DNA of 64,000 nt from Halocaridina rubra. Its lineage: Eukaryota > Arthropoda > Malacostraca > Decapoda > Atyidae. Both the position numbers and the translations under genes were made by a program. Below the pieces are notes generated by a model. The model saw only the letters and a list, made by a program, of their open reading frames with translations. It ran no database searches and was not told the origin of the DNA. The stretch spans positions 5,001 to 69,000 of the forward strand of contig JAXCGZ010019175.1 of NCBI GenBank assembly GCA_037179515.1, given 5' to 3'. The first letter of the stretch is position 1, and every line of letters starts with the position of its first letter. Shown here piece after piece: positions 13,691 through 24,215 of this stretch.

Positions 13691-15065
13691 AAAGTTTATT
13701 CTACGTCTGTGACATAGTCTTGCCTCCATACAGGAGGTCTTGTTATCCTCCGAGGACACTGATCACACCCCTGATCAATCACCGGTGGCTCCTCGCATCC
13801 TTCAGACCACAGCAACTTCTTACATGAGTCATCATCGGTATCATCAGATAGGGACAATGGAGCTACAACTGGACGGACATCCAACACATGTCTCAGCACA
13901 CTATCAACATATATATACTTTCGCGAGTTCACTTGAGTGGTACAACATACGGCAGGTGGTTTTACCCAAGCCTCTTTTCCCATTTTAATCGGCAGGCTAT
14001 CAATTTGGCCTTCACACATCCCATATGGGTTCACTAAAGGATATCTTCATTCATATTTGTACACAAAGCGTTGAGGCACAGACAACTCATCCTGTCCAGA
14101 GCTTGGTGTACTGTTATACCAGTACACTGCCTCAATGGGAGAGATTCCTCCTCTCTCTGCAATAGCCTTAATGGTCCTGTGGTGCCTATCTACTATTCGA
14201 TTTCCCCCAGGTCTATAAGCAGCCAGAAATGCCCTAGCAATATTCCAATGATGCTACATATCCTCTAAATACTGCAACCAAAAGGCTGTGCTATTGCCCA
14301 GTAGCTGTTTGTCAACTGTTCCCCTTTCCATAAAGATGTTCTCCAATTCTTCTGGGATGCATTGTGCATCTTCTCTCTTTAATTTCCTCCATATCGCAAA
14401 ATGAACTGGGCCACAATCCACCATGGATAAATAAGGAATCCCCCTATAATGAGCTACATCTTTTGCCAGGCGTTACCAGTGATGCTCAATGCTAACTTCA
14501 CCTCTGTTATGCACCACAAGAGCAGGATCGATTGGCTTACATTGCTCACAACACTTTTCCACCCTTTTCACAGAATCCTTTGGGACCTCTGGGTCCAACT
14601 TCTTGGCCAAGCATAAGGTTCTGTCAATCCCCATGTGGTGTTTCTTGTGTAGCTCTATTAGATCTATATTTACTGAAGCACCAGTGCACAAATGTGCTTG
14701 CCCATTGTCACCTACCCTTAACATCCACTAATCACTTCTTTTTATCACTAGTCAACCCATTAGCTTTATTCTTCTCTGTAGGCACCAATGCCACAACAAT
14801 ACTCAACCCAAATTCAGCAATCATATCCTCCAAATTTCCTAAACGACATTTAATAATCATTTCTGTAGCTCCCTTTGTGTGAACACGCTTTTTGGCACTA
14901 ATCACACTTTTCAGCCATGCCCCAACAGTTTCAGGATCAATTCTCAACCCTATTGAGTTCAGACCCCATTTAATGGTCAAATTCACGACTTTCAACACGG
15001 TTCTAATTCTGCAACATTAATGTGACTGAAGACATCCTGTTTCCTCAGTCAAGAGGCATCTTCAA
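13690..15065 (-). pseudogene. Ty3/Gypsy-like pol remnant (RNase H-integrase)
   Basis: Minus-strand order: RNase H end (HINVAELE near 15040, then a segment with KKRVHTKGATEMIIKCRLG and ALVPTEKNKA), an integrase zinc-binding module (LHKKHHMGIDRTL...CCEQC, about 14530-14670), the integrase core (MVDCGP near 14420, then ...NRIVDRHHRTIKAIAERGG and EAVYWYN around 14110-14210), and a C-terminal tail (WVKPPAV...VDSVLRHVLDVRP, 13850-13980). This order is that of an LTR-retrotransposon pol. The tail resembles Gypsy-type elements, but the clade is unresolved. Stops and frameshifts interrupt it. Gag, protease and RT are absent and no LTRs were found. Confidence 0.7.
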
Positions 15066-15382
15066 CAGGGAATCACTATAATCAGTCAAGTGTAGAGAAA
15101 GACAAACTTTCAGTAACACAATCCATGTTTCTTATCCTCAGTTCTAGCGTTCTCTAAGTCGCAGTCATATGAATAGAAATAATTACCTTCCAAGCACAAA
15201 GCAATGGTTAAATGAAGTCTTGTGGAAGGAAATGGTATGATGTATCTAGGTGTAAAGATATTTCACTTTAAAATCTGAAACAGGGGGCACTTTCTATTTC
15301 CGTTCAAAATATAATTTCAAAAAATTTTAAGATTTACAGCACCATAATGCATTGTTTGTTATCAATTAAAATATCTTTTATC
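15066..15382. other. Unassigned AT-rich stretch
   Basis: No gene or element recognised between the Gypsy remnant and the left terminal repeat of the hAT element. Confidence 0.5.
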
Positions 15383-16475
15383 CAGTGTTGCCACTCAATA
15401 ATTTGGGAAAAAAATAGATTGTTCCTCCATAAACCACTAGACTTACCTAAAAACTACTAGATTTTTTTTTTCAAGTACGTGAACATTTATCCCCTAATAT
15501 AACCTTAAAATATGTACTGTAATTTTCTTACCTTTGGGATTTACATAAAGACTTGAAGTGGAAGGTCATCTACTGCTCCTTCCTCTTCTTCAGGGTATAT
15601 AGTTGCAACTTCTGACTTGGAGCAATTTGCCATATAGCTGCTGATGACATTTTCCATTTTTCAAGTCATTAAGGAGAGATTGTGATGGGTTCCAACTGCA
15701 GCAAGATCTTCCTTGTCTTGCAACTGCTTGCTTTGCAACTGTTTGCAACAGTTTGAGTTAACAGCCGGTTTGAATGCTTGGTTTTGATTATGTTGATCTT
15801 TGAAAACATCCGCTCAACTGCAGTGGATGAATGTGGCAAGACCAATGAATATCTCATGAATTCTGCAAGGGTAGAAAATTTTGCTTCTCCTTTTCCATCC
15901 TTTAGTTCAAATAGTTCTTGCCAAAAAGTTGTTGGTGACAGGTTCAAATTTTGAAGGCTTGCCTTGCAATGCAACAAATCTTCCCACTGTTCTTGCAAGT
16001 CATCAAGATCTGGCTCTTTCACAAGTGTCGGAAAATGAACAGCCAACTGTGCAATATACTTAACTTTTCTTTGTGGAGAGAGAGAAAAAGCAACTTTTGG
16101 ATCAATAACTGAAAGTTGTGCTAGGACACCATCTTCTTCCATGGGAAATCTCTTTCTTATTTGCACACAAAGTTCAACTAAAAACTTTTGGCAATCTGCA
16201 AGGAACCTTGTTTTACTTTCCTCTAGTAGGTCTTTCAACATCAGAGCTTCACATCTTCCACCAAGCTTTATACTGTGCAGAGATACATCATGAGGGCTAA
16301 TCTCAGAAAGTTGGTGCTCTAGCACTATGTTCTTAACAAACATTCTTAGGGTGCTCCGATATTCATCAGAAATAGAGGAGTGGAGTGTACTAAGCGTGAA
16401 ATATTCTGCCTGGAATTCTATGATAATTTTAATAACTTTTCCAAGGACATAATTCAGGAATAACAACATGTGCCG

Positions 16476-16515
16476 AGTTGAGCGGATGTTTTCAAAGATC
16501 AACATCATCAAAACC
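16476..16515 (+). repeat. Inverted copy of the hAT dimerisation motif
   Basis: About 35-40 bp here are the reverse complement of about 15784-15822 in the same element and encode VERMFSKINIIKT on the opposite strand. The copy sits directly beside the (TA)n tract that interrupts the transposase. Confidence 0.9.
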
Positions 16516-16529
16516 ATTATATATATTGT

Positions 16530-16531
<2 letters not shown>

Positions 16532-16610
<79 letters not shown>
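16532..16610. repeat. (TA)n microsatellite inside hAT
   Basis: About 79 bp of TA dinucleotide that splits the hAT transposase remnant. Confidence 0.97.
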
Positions 16611-16614
<4 letters not shown>

Positions 16615-18174
16615 CTCCATCAGTTTTGTCAAGAAGAGATTCAGATTAAAAAAATAGGAGGAGAGCATCCCATTGTTCAAGTACTCGAGATATTACATGC
16701 CCTCTAGACAGCCAACGAGTCTGTGACAGCTTAATCATTTTGTGCTTTGGAATCTGTACAACCTCTTGAACCAGTGTAAACTGATGTTGGCGTTTGCTAC
16801 TTCTCGAAAAAACAGCAACAAATGTCCTCAAGAAAAGCTTCAAGAAAGGGTGGCAAATGGGCACAAGCATGGCTTGCACACAATACAAACGAATGGCAGA
16901 CACAGCCAAGAATAAATACAGATGGTACATCTCCCTTCAAATGTGCCTGAAAACCACTATGTGCACCCATCATAGTAGAACAATTATCACTGGCAAAACA
17001 AATTATGTTTGGAAGTGGTATGTCATTACATTGAAACAATTTTTTTCACAGCTTAGTACAAACCCTCTGCATTGGCATCTTCAACTTCCAAAGTATCTAA
17101 CAAGGCATCCGTAACTTTCAACTTAGTCTTGTCGTAGTATCGTACCATGACAGCAAGTATTTGTGACACTGAAATGTACGTGCTTCCGTCTATCATTAAA
17201 GAAAACTTGTTTTTCTTGCATATCTCTGCAACTTCTTCACGTTCTTCTCATTCTAATCCATATTGCAAATTATATGAAGCTTTTGTTTTTTTCATAGTTA
17301 TTTTCTTCACAGTCTCACAGTCTGGAAACATCCTTTTCATTACATCAATCAAATGGTCTGCCTGGGAAAATGTCATCCCATATTCTGCCATAAATCCAGA
17401 CAATAATAATTCTGCATCGTGAACTTTATTGTTCGGATCTTCTGTTGGTTTCTTCGTGAACTGCATAATAGTCGCACTATTTTTCTTTGATTCATAGTTT
17501 TTTATATGCTTTGATGTAGCTTTGGGACTTTGTTTGGATTCTTTAGCTTGCAATCACATACTACACAAAGTACAACATTCTTATCTTTAGGATCTGCCTA
17601 GATCCAGTCTTTAAACTCAGGATCAGTTAGCCACTCGCTATTAAATAACTGGCTGAACCACATTTTTTTTTGGTGGAGTTTTATCTCCACTATGGCTTGC
17701 ACTAGGATTCTCCGAATCACTCATTGTCACCTGAGGCCCCAGGCAAGAAGTCAGTGCAAATCACTCCTATATCGCTCATATTCTCACTCCATGATTAATG
17801 CTCAGCCTAATATCACCCTCATATATTTCGGTTCAGAAACACGATAATTCAGTGTATCGTCTTCTAACCATATAGTTTAATTAACTACCAGTAAATAGCT
17901 ATAAAAGAAAATATACACTCGATGCTGACTGATTTATGAATATTTAATCAGAGAAGAAGGTGCCATGGACGACTCATTTTGGGAAAAGATGGATTGGTGT
18001 GAGAGGGAGTTGCTTGAGTTGCCCGCAGATATATAGGAAACAAACGAGAAGTAACCAAGTACCGTATCACCATACAACGCACGAGTATTGCAAACGGTAG
18101 CTGGGATAGGAGGGAGGGAGGGTCTTCATGGGTTGAGGGGATGGGAGAAGGGTAAGGGTCCCCTACACTTATCC

Positions 18175-18177
<3 letters not shown>

Positions 18178-18262
<85 letters not shown>
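18178..18262. repeat. (AG)n microsatellite inside hAT
   Basis: About 85 bp of AG dinucleotide in the 5' non-coding part of the hAT element. Confidence 0.97.
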
Positions 18263-18266
<4 letters not shown>

Positions 18267-18639
18267 AAAAATACATATCCCATCTCAGTAATGAAATACC
18301 ACTAGATTAGTCTGATTTTAAAGAAAAAACTACTAGACTACTAGATCGAATCCAAAAATACTAGATCTAGTAGGAAAATACTAGGAGTGGCAACACTGTT
18401 TTTATCAACTGTAGAAATGACAGCAATAAACACGTTAAGAAACAAGAGACAAGAACTTAATAACTTTCAGTCATAAAAACGCTGCTTTCTTCTTATTAAA
18501 CTTTCCACAACTACTTTCCAAGTTGGTTTTCTTTGAATTTACTTTATCATTACCTTTATTAGTATAATTTATAAATTTATTTCTTAATACTGTTACATTC
18601 TAAAGTGAATTCAACGGCTATTATAGTATATATATTCAA

Positions 18640-19201
18640 AAGTAAACTTTTTCATATAGACAGAGTAATAAATAAGGATCTCCGACAGAGAACGGGTGTT
18701 GAAAGAAAGCTGTAGGATAAGTTAGATCAGAGAGTGCTGAGTTGGTTTGGACACATAGAAAGGATGAGTGATAAATGAATAGCGGAGAGAATGTGGAGAG
18801 CAGAAGTGATTGGAATGAGATGGATATATGGTGTGAACAGGGCATTGAAAGCACATCGAATCTCGGTGGAGAAGAGAAAAAGAGTGTGCAAGAGACAGGA
18901 ATGAGTGGAAAAAGTTTGTGTATAGGTGACCCGGACCAAAGGGATTTCTCGCACCTGATAGCTCAGTGAACTGAGGGGAGTTGCCCTATGATGAAATAGT
19001 GCGGTAAACCACCTGTGGCTGTTGGGCCTCATTGTAGAATATCTTTGCACTCTTACTTTGTGGGTGACCCAGGCTCGGTGTAAGGGGGAGAAAAGTGGCA
19101 ACTTTTTATCCCCAAGGAGCTAAGAGGAGTAGTTGAGGTATGTGTGGACTGTGGTGAATACGTGTGGTGAATGCCAAAGGGAATGAGGTCATGTACATGT
19201 A
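18640..19201 (+). mobile_element. LINE 3'-terminal fragment (RTE-like)
   Basis: The plus-strand coding remnant SWFGHIERMSD (about 18735-18775), followed by RWIYGVNRALKAHR, matches the C terminus of RTE-type RT proteins. A 3' UTR to about 19201 resembles the fragment at 6810-7062. Only the 3' end is present, as expected from 5' truncation during target-primed reverse transcription. Confidence 0.72.
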
Positions 19202-20059
19202 TTTTTTTTTTATGAGTGTGACACTGGGACAGGCAAAAACTGCCCTCATCAACAAAGGCCAGGGGACGAAAAAACATTAGGACGAAGGAAAAGAAAAAAG
19301 TTAAGGACAAGACGGAGATGAGGTCATATTACACAAAGGAAAACGACAGACAGAAAAAATAGTTACAGTACAGAGGATCTAGAGACATGGAGGACTAGGC
19401 CCTGAGATGACGATAGATCTACTTTTTGAAGGAAGATAGGTCATAAGAATTAGGAAAGACAGAAGGAGGAAGAGAGTTCCAGAGTCTGGAGGTAGATGGG
19501 AATAAGCAGTCGCTGCACTGACTAATCAGCAAGCTACAAATCTCCACACAGTACCTATGAAATGAGGCCACTTGGTAAATGTTACGCAGCCTCGGCAGTG
19601 GGGGAGGGATGTAACTCGCCAACTTTTCAGAGCAGCAATGGAAGAAGTAGCGATAGAAAAGAGAAAGGAATGATACCTTACAGTGGAGAGAGAGAGAGAT
19701 TCCAGATTAGAAGTAAGAGAAGGATCATTAATGAGTCTGACTGCCTAGATTCAATTCAATTAAGGAGATAAGTATAAGAAGCACCCCTGATGAGTGAGCA
19801 GTATTCTAAGCAGGGACGGAGAAGACCTTTATAGATTTTAAGTAACTATATATAGGAAAAGCAATGACGAGAAAGAAACAGAATCCCCAGTTTTTTGGAT
19901 GAAGATTTAGAAATTTGGATTAAGTGATTTCTCCAAGACAAGTTAGAAGCTATATGAATTCCTAATATATTGATAGAATTAAGAGGGTAAATTTTTTTAG
20001 TTTCAAAGACAATAGGGTTATCAGAAGGAGATGTAGATATAAGAGATAGCCAGAAACTG
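19202..20059 (-). mobile_element. Jockey-like LINE, 3' half (split copy)
   Basis: Minus-strand LINE. A poly(A) (ten T on plus, about 19202-19211) marks the 3' end. The coding remnant includes NSINILGIHIASNLSW (about 19935-19980), LLRPCLEYCS (about 19810), and the C terminus [20 protein letters not shown] (about 19430-19500). The 5' half resumes at 23379, beyond a CR1 insertion. Similar 3' ends occur at 39665-40136 and 63205-64000. Clade assignment is by resemblance. Stops are present. Confidence 0.75.
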
Positions 20060-20149
20060 TGATTACCTAATTGTGATTACCTAATTGTGTTTACGGGAAA
20101 GAGCCCAAAGCTCGTATCTTCCCGTCTCCTGATCGCTTCCATTTTATAC

Positions 20150-22972
20150 TTAGTCATACTTATCATACCTGTCCTTAAAACTATGGATTGAGATAGCATT
20201 AACTACCTCCTCGCTTAGCCAGTTCCAATTATCAACTACTCTTACACTGAAAAAGTATTTCCTTACATCCTGCAAAGAACTTTTCTTACGAAGCTTCAAA
20301 CTATGACCTCTAGTTCTAGAGCCAGCCATATCAAAATATCGATCCCTATCCACTCTATCATAACCATGAAGGAATTTAAAGACTGTCACCATATCCCCCC
20401 TCACTCTTCTAGCTTCGAGTGATGGTAAGTCTAATTCCCTCAGCCTCTCATCATAACTGAGATTGCGTATTTCTGGCTCCAGTTTCGTGGCATGTCTTTG
20501 AACTTTTTCAAGCTTAGCTATGTGCTTCACCAAGTGCGGATTCCAAAAGGGGGCTGCATATTCGAGTTTTGGCCTCACATAGGTTACATAAATATTTCTG
20601 AACATTTCCTTGTCCATGTGCCTGAAGGCTACCCTTACATTTGATAAGAATGCATATGCTGCCCTTACTATGCCATTTATATGTATTTCTGGATATAAAT
20701 CTGCCAGTATGTTTACTCCTAGATCTCTCTCATTTTCTGTCTCTTCAAGTTGTACTCCAGCCACCGAGTAGTCAAGCTTGGGCCTTCTTGCACTTGTACC
20801 CATTCTCATTACCTTACATTTTGAAGCATTGAATTTCATTAGCCACTTTTCTGACCACTCATGCAGATTATTTAGATCCTCCTGAAGTTCTCTACCATTG
20901 TTCTCGTTTTTTACTTTCTTCACAATCTTTGCATCATCTGCAAACATATTCATGAATGAATTTACAGACTCTGGTAGGTCATTTACATATACAAGGAACA
21001 AAAGTGGCCCTAAAACTGAACCCTGTGGAACTCCACTACTAACTCTTCTCCATTCAGACGCTGAGTGTCTTACTCTAACCCTCTGTTCCCTTCCTTCTAA
21101 GTAAGTTTTTATCCATTCCAAAACATTTCCACCTATTCTAGCCATTGATTGCAGCTTCCTAATAAGTCTCCCATGTGGAACAGTGTCAAACGCTTTCTGG
21201 AAGTCTAGGAATATGCAATCTGCCCAGCCCTCTCTTTCCTGTAAGATTTGGCTTACCTCATCATAAAATTCTAATAAGTTTGTTACTGTTGATCTTCCTT
21301 CTCTGAAGCTATGTTGCCTCACTGACAAAAAGTTGAAGGATTCCAAGTGAAGAGAGATATGTTTCCTTAGTAGTTTCTCCCTAACTTTGCAAACTATGCT
21401 GGTCAAGGAAACTGGTCTATAGTTCAGAGCCGTATCAATCCTTCCCTTTTTGAAGATAGGTATCACATTTGCTTGTTTCCAGCATCTTGGAATCTCCCAC
21501 GACTCCAGTGACTCCTTAAATATGATACTTAGTGCCACTGATATTGTGTTTGCGCATTTTTTAAGCACATGAGGGGATATGTCATCGGGACCTGTAGCTT
21601 TATGAACATCTAAATCCATCAGCGCTTTGCATACCTCTGTGGCTGTAAGGTTGATGTTCTCTAATACCGGCCCTTGAGCCTCTATCACTGCAATCTGAGG
21701 GGGTGGGGTATTTTCTACTGTAAATACTGACTGAAACTCCTTGTTCAATTATTTGCAGATCTCTTCATCCGTCTCAGTGATGCTTCCATCCTCTCTCTTT
21801 AGCCTTAAAACCTGTTCTTTTACCTTCAGTTTTCCTCTGATAAAGCTGTGGAAAAGCTTGGGATTTTCTTTAGCCTTCCTGGTGATGTCCCTCTCATAGT
21901 CTCTCTCTGCCTCTCTCCTTTTACTTAGGTAGTCATTTCTTGCTCTTTTGTAGGTTTGCCAAGCATTTATGTTTTTTCTCCTCCTATTCCTTTTCCAGCA
22001 TTTGTCTCTCCACTCCTTAGCTCTTTTACACCCATTATCGAACCATTTCTCTCTGGCATGAATTACACCTACTTTGGTGACAGGTATGCAGCAATCTACT
22101 ATCTTCCCATATTTCTCACAAAAGATGTCATACATTTCTTGTACAGATTTGTTGTAAAATAAGGTTCTCCAGTCAATAACTGCAAAAAGCTCATTCATTT
22201 TGATGTAATCTCCTTTCGGATAGTTCCTCCTCATGTCCTCAGTGCCTCTACTCTCAGGAAGAATATCTTCAATGATATACTCCATCAACAACACACAGTG
22301 GTCACTCTTTCCAATTGGTGGTTCTTACTCAATTTTTTCAATATCCAACACATTATCTGTGAACACTAGATCAAGTAGTAATGGCTCATCCCCACCCCTG
22401 GCCCTTGTTGGTTCCATTACATGTTGGTGTAGGAAATTCCCTTGTACGCAATCTAGGAATCTTGCCCCGAATGAGTCCTCACCACTGTGTGGGTCAAGAT
22501 TTATCCAATCTATCTCTTTATGATTAAAGTCTCCCATAATCAAAATCCTACATTTTTTTTCCCGTGCCATGTTAACAACTGAGTTTATGACTTCAATAGT
22601 ACCTATATGACTTTCCTCATAAACTTCAAGCCTCTTTTGGTTCCTTGGTGGGTTGTATACAACAGTTATTATAATGCTCTCTGACCCAGTATTTATGCGA
22701 GCAACAAGAAATTCCTTGAACTCACTTTCTATAGCCAAGTTTATTTCTTCGACTTGAATCCTCTCACTTATGAGCAGTGCTATCCCTCCACCAGTCCTCT
22801 CAGATCTTTCAACCCTTAGTATTCTGAAACCCTTAGGAAAAACTGTGACACTGTTTATGTCCTCACTCAACTTAGTCTCTGTAATTGCTACTATATCTGC
22901 CTTACTGTTGTGAATCCTATCTTTTAATTCTACTGCCTTACCAGCTAATCCATCAGCATTTGTGTATAACAA
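20150..22972 (-). pseudogene. CR1-like ORF2, copy A (two nonsense codons)
   Basis: The frame is exactly as long as the intact copy C (2823 bp) and interrupted by only two in-frame stops: TAA at 22322-22324 (TAT in relatives) and TAA at 21749-21751 (GAA in relatives). The endonuclease motifs AITETKLS, IMGDFNHKEIDW and GKSDHC are intact. So are the RT motifs FLDFQKAFDTV, SGVPQGSVLGPLLF and FADD. It starts at TTG, not ATG. The C-terminal LEKVQRHATK...LELDLPSLEARR-type block (here LRELDLPSLEARR) is typical of CR1-group elements. Confidence 0.9.
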
Positions 22973-22974
22973 TC

Positions 22975-23378
22975 TTAATGAGGCCCCATCCCTTGATCTT
23001 CTGTCATTATCTTCTTAATCTCCCCTTTGTCTGGAAGAACTCTGTAATGAAAATTTTTCTTCTCTTCTTCATTTCTTTCATCATTTAACCTTCTTGCCTC
23101 TTGCAACAAGTTTTTGATCTTTCCCATCTCTTCCTGTGTTCTGTATTGTCTAATGAACACTTCTTTGAATTCTTGAAGGTCTTTTAGACTTTTTTTTCTC
23201 AACAATATTTCCCTACATGTTTCCCCTCTCTCAAAGGTTACTTTTGTTGGTCTCGGCTTTCCTTCCCTCGAATATTTACCTAGTTGGTGTATGTTTACAA
23301 TATCCTCAGGACCACATACTACTCCAAGCTTTCTTATCAGGTCTACAACCCTAGCTTTATTTTCTTCAAGTCTCCCCT
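22975..23378 (-). pseudogene. CR1-like ORF1, copy A, 5'-truncated
   Basis: C-terminal part of ORF1 only, from GRLEENKARVVDLIRKLG to the stop just before ORF2. A longer open frame here is a chance fusion: its first part (AKLPAYSFTP...SGVPQGSVLS) belongs to the host Jockey-like LINE, read through the insertion junction. Confidence 0.9.
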
Positions 23379-24215
23379 TGGAGGCATTGAATGTAACTAA
23401 ATTATGAGTGCCCCACTCAGATACCCTCTGCAAAAAGGCTGAGGAAAAGTGAAGGGTAGGATTGTCAGCAAAGGCGTGAAGAAGAGAGAAAGATGGGGAT
23501 TGTTGATCATTGATGAAGAGAAGGAACAGAATAAGTGAAAGAACAGAGCCTTGTGGAACACCACTGGTAACAGAGAAAGGGCTAGATGTTGCACCATCAA
23601 CAACTACAGATATAAAATGGTCAGAAAGAAAACTGGAAATTAGAGAACAGGGAGAAGGGGTAAAGCTATAGGCAGGGAGTTTGGCCAACAGAGCCTTGTG
23701 CCAGACTCTATCAAAAGCTTAGAGATATTAAGAGCGACGACAAAGGATTCCCCATGGTGTCCTCAGAGAAGATGACCATACGTGAGTAAGATAGGACAGG
23801 GGGTCATCAATGGATCTTGCCTTGCGGAAGCCGTACTGATGAGCGGAGATAAGTTAGTTAGATTCAAGGCGTTTCAAGAAGTGAGGATTGATCAAAGTTT
23901 CGAAAACTTTAGCAATAGAGGAGGTTAGGGCAATAGGTCGGTAGTTTGAAGGAATAGAGCGGTCACCCTTCTTAGGAACAGGTTGAACTAGAGCATGCTT
24001 CCAAGATGAAAGATAGATACTGGTTGACAGAATGAGGCGAAAAAGAGAAAGAGAGAGAGAGAGAATGAATAAGGAATTAGAGTGGGGAGGGAAGGAGCTT
24101 GTTTATCAACCATATGAGCAGAAGGAGCAATCTGTGGGGGCAGAGGTAGCAAAAAGTGAGAAAGGGCATGAGTAACATTATTACACTGGCTCACCAAGGA
24201 AAATCCACAATATTT
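23379..24215 (-). mobile_element. Jockey-like LINE, RT half (split copy)
   Basis: Minus-strand RT remnant. Order: HALSHFLLPLPPQ (about 24150), VPKKGDRSIPSNYRPIALTS (about 23925-23980), HQYGFRKARSIDDPLSYLT (about 23790-23845), the motif A region broken by a stop and deletion (about 23710-23720), ISVVVDGATSSPF, SGVPQGSVLSLILFLLFIND, HAFADNPTL in place of a FADD motif, and LVTFNASK at the CR1 junction. It joins functionally to 20059 and downstream. Confidence 0.8.

Larger units (their letters stand above)
15669..17735 (-). pseudogene. hAT-superfamily transposase, broken
   Basis: The minus-strand remnant starts near 17725 (MSDSENPSASHSGDKT). It then has a BED-like zinc-finger region (SEWLTDPEFKDWI...LCVVCDCKL), a middle part with IDGSTYISVSQILAVMVRYYD, FASDNCSTMMGAHSGF and SQTRWLS, and the C-terminal hAT dimerisation region FMRYSLVLPHSSTAVERMFSKINIIKT (quoted here in two parts: FMRYSLVLPHSS and TAVERMFSKINIIKT). 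hAT transposases cut and paste the element by binding its terminal repeats. Stops, frameshifts and a (TA)n tract with an adjacent inverted duplication (16476-16610) break the gene. Confidence 0.88.
15383..18398 (-). mobile_element. Complete but inactive hAT element with TIRs and TSD
   Basis: Both ends carry the perfect 14-bp inverted repeat CAGTGTTGCCACTC (15383-15396 and, inverted, 18385-18398). The flanking 8-mers are CTTTTATC (15375-15382) and TTTTTATC (18399-18406), seven of eight identical, as expected for the 8-bp target duplication of hAT transposons. CTAGTAG/CTACTAG-type motifs cluster near both ends and may be subterminal transposase sites. The interior encodes a degenerate hAT transposase on the minus strand. 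Confidence 0.92.
20060..23378 (-). mobile_element. Young CR1-like LINE copy A, 5'-truncated, nested
   Basis: Minus-strand element inserted in a Jockey-like LINE. The 3' tail begins with two units of CACAATTAGGTAAT (20060-20090). The 5' end is truncated inside ORF1 at 23378, where the sequence switches to host LINE coding (FNASK on the minus strand). The host reading resumes at 20059 (QFW-type continuation), so the insertion site is precisely bracketed. No clear target-site duplication is seen. Confidence 0.92.

Noticed and set aside
13690..15065. Endogenous retrovirus with envelope
   Set aside because: Only RNase H, integrase and a chromodomain-less C-terminal tail are visible. There is no envelope-like frame or LTR pair. 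A plain Ty3/Gypsy-type retrotransposon remnant fits.
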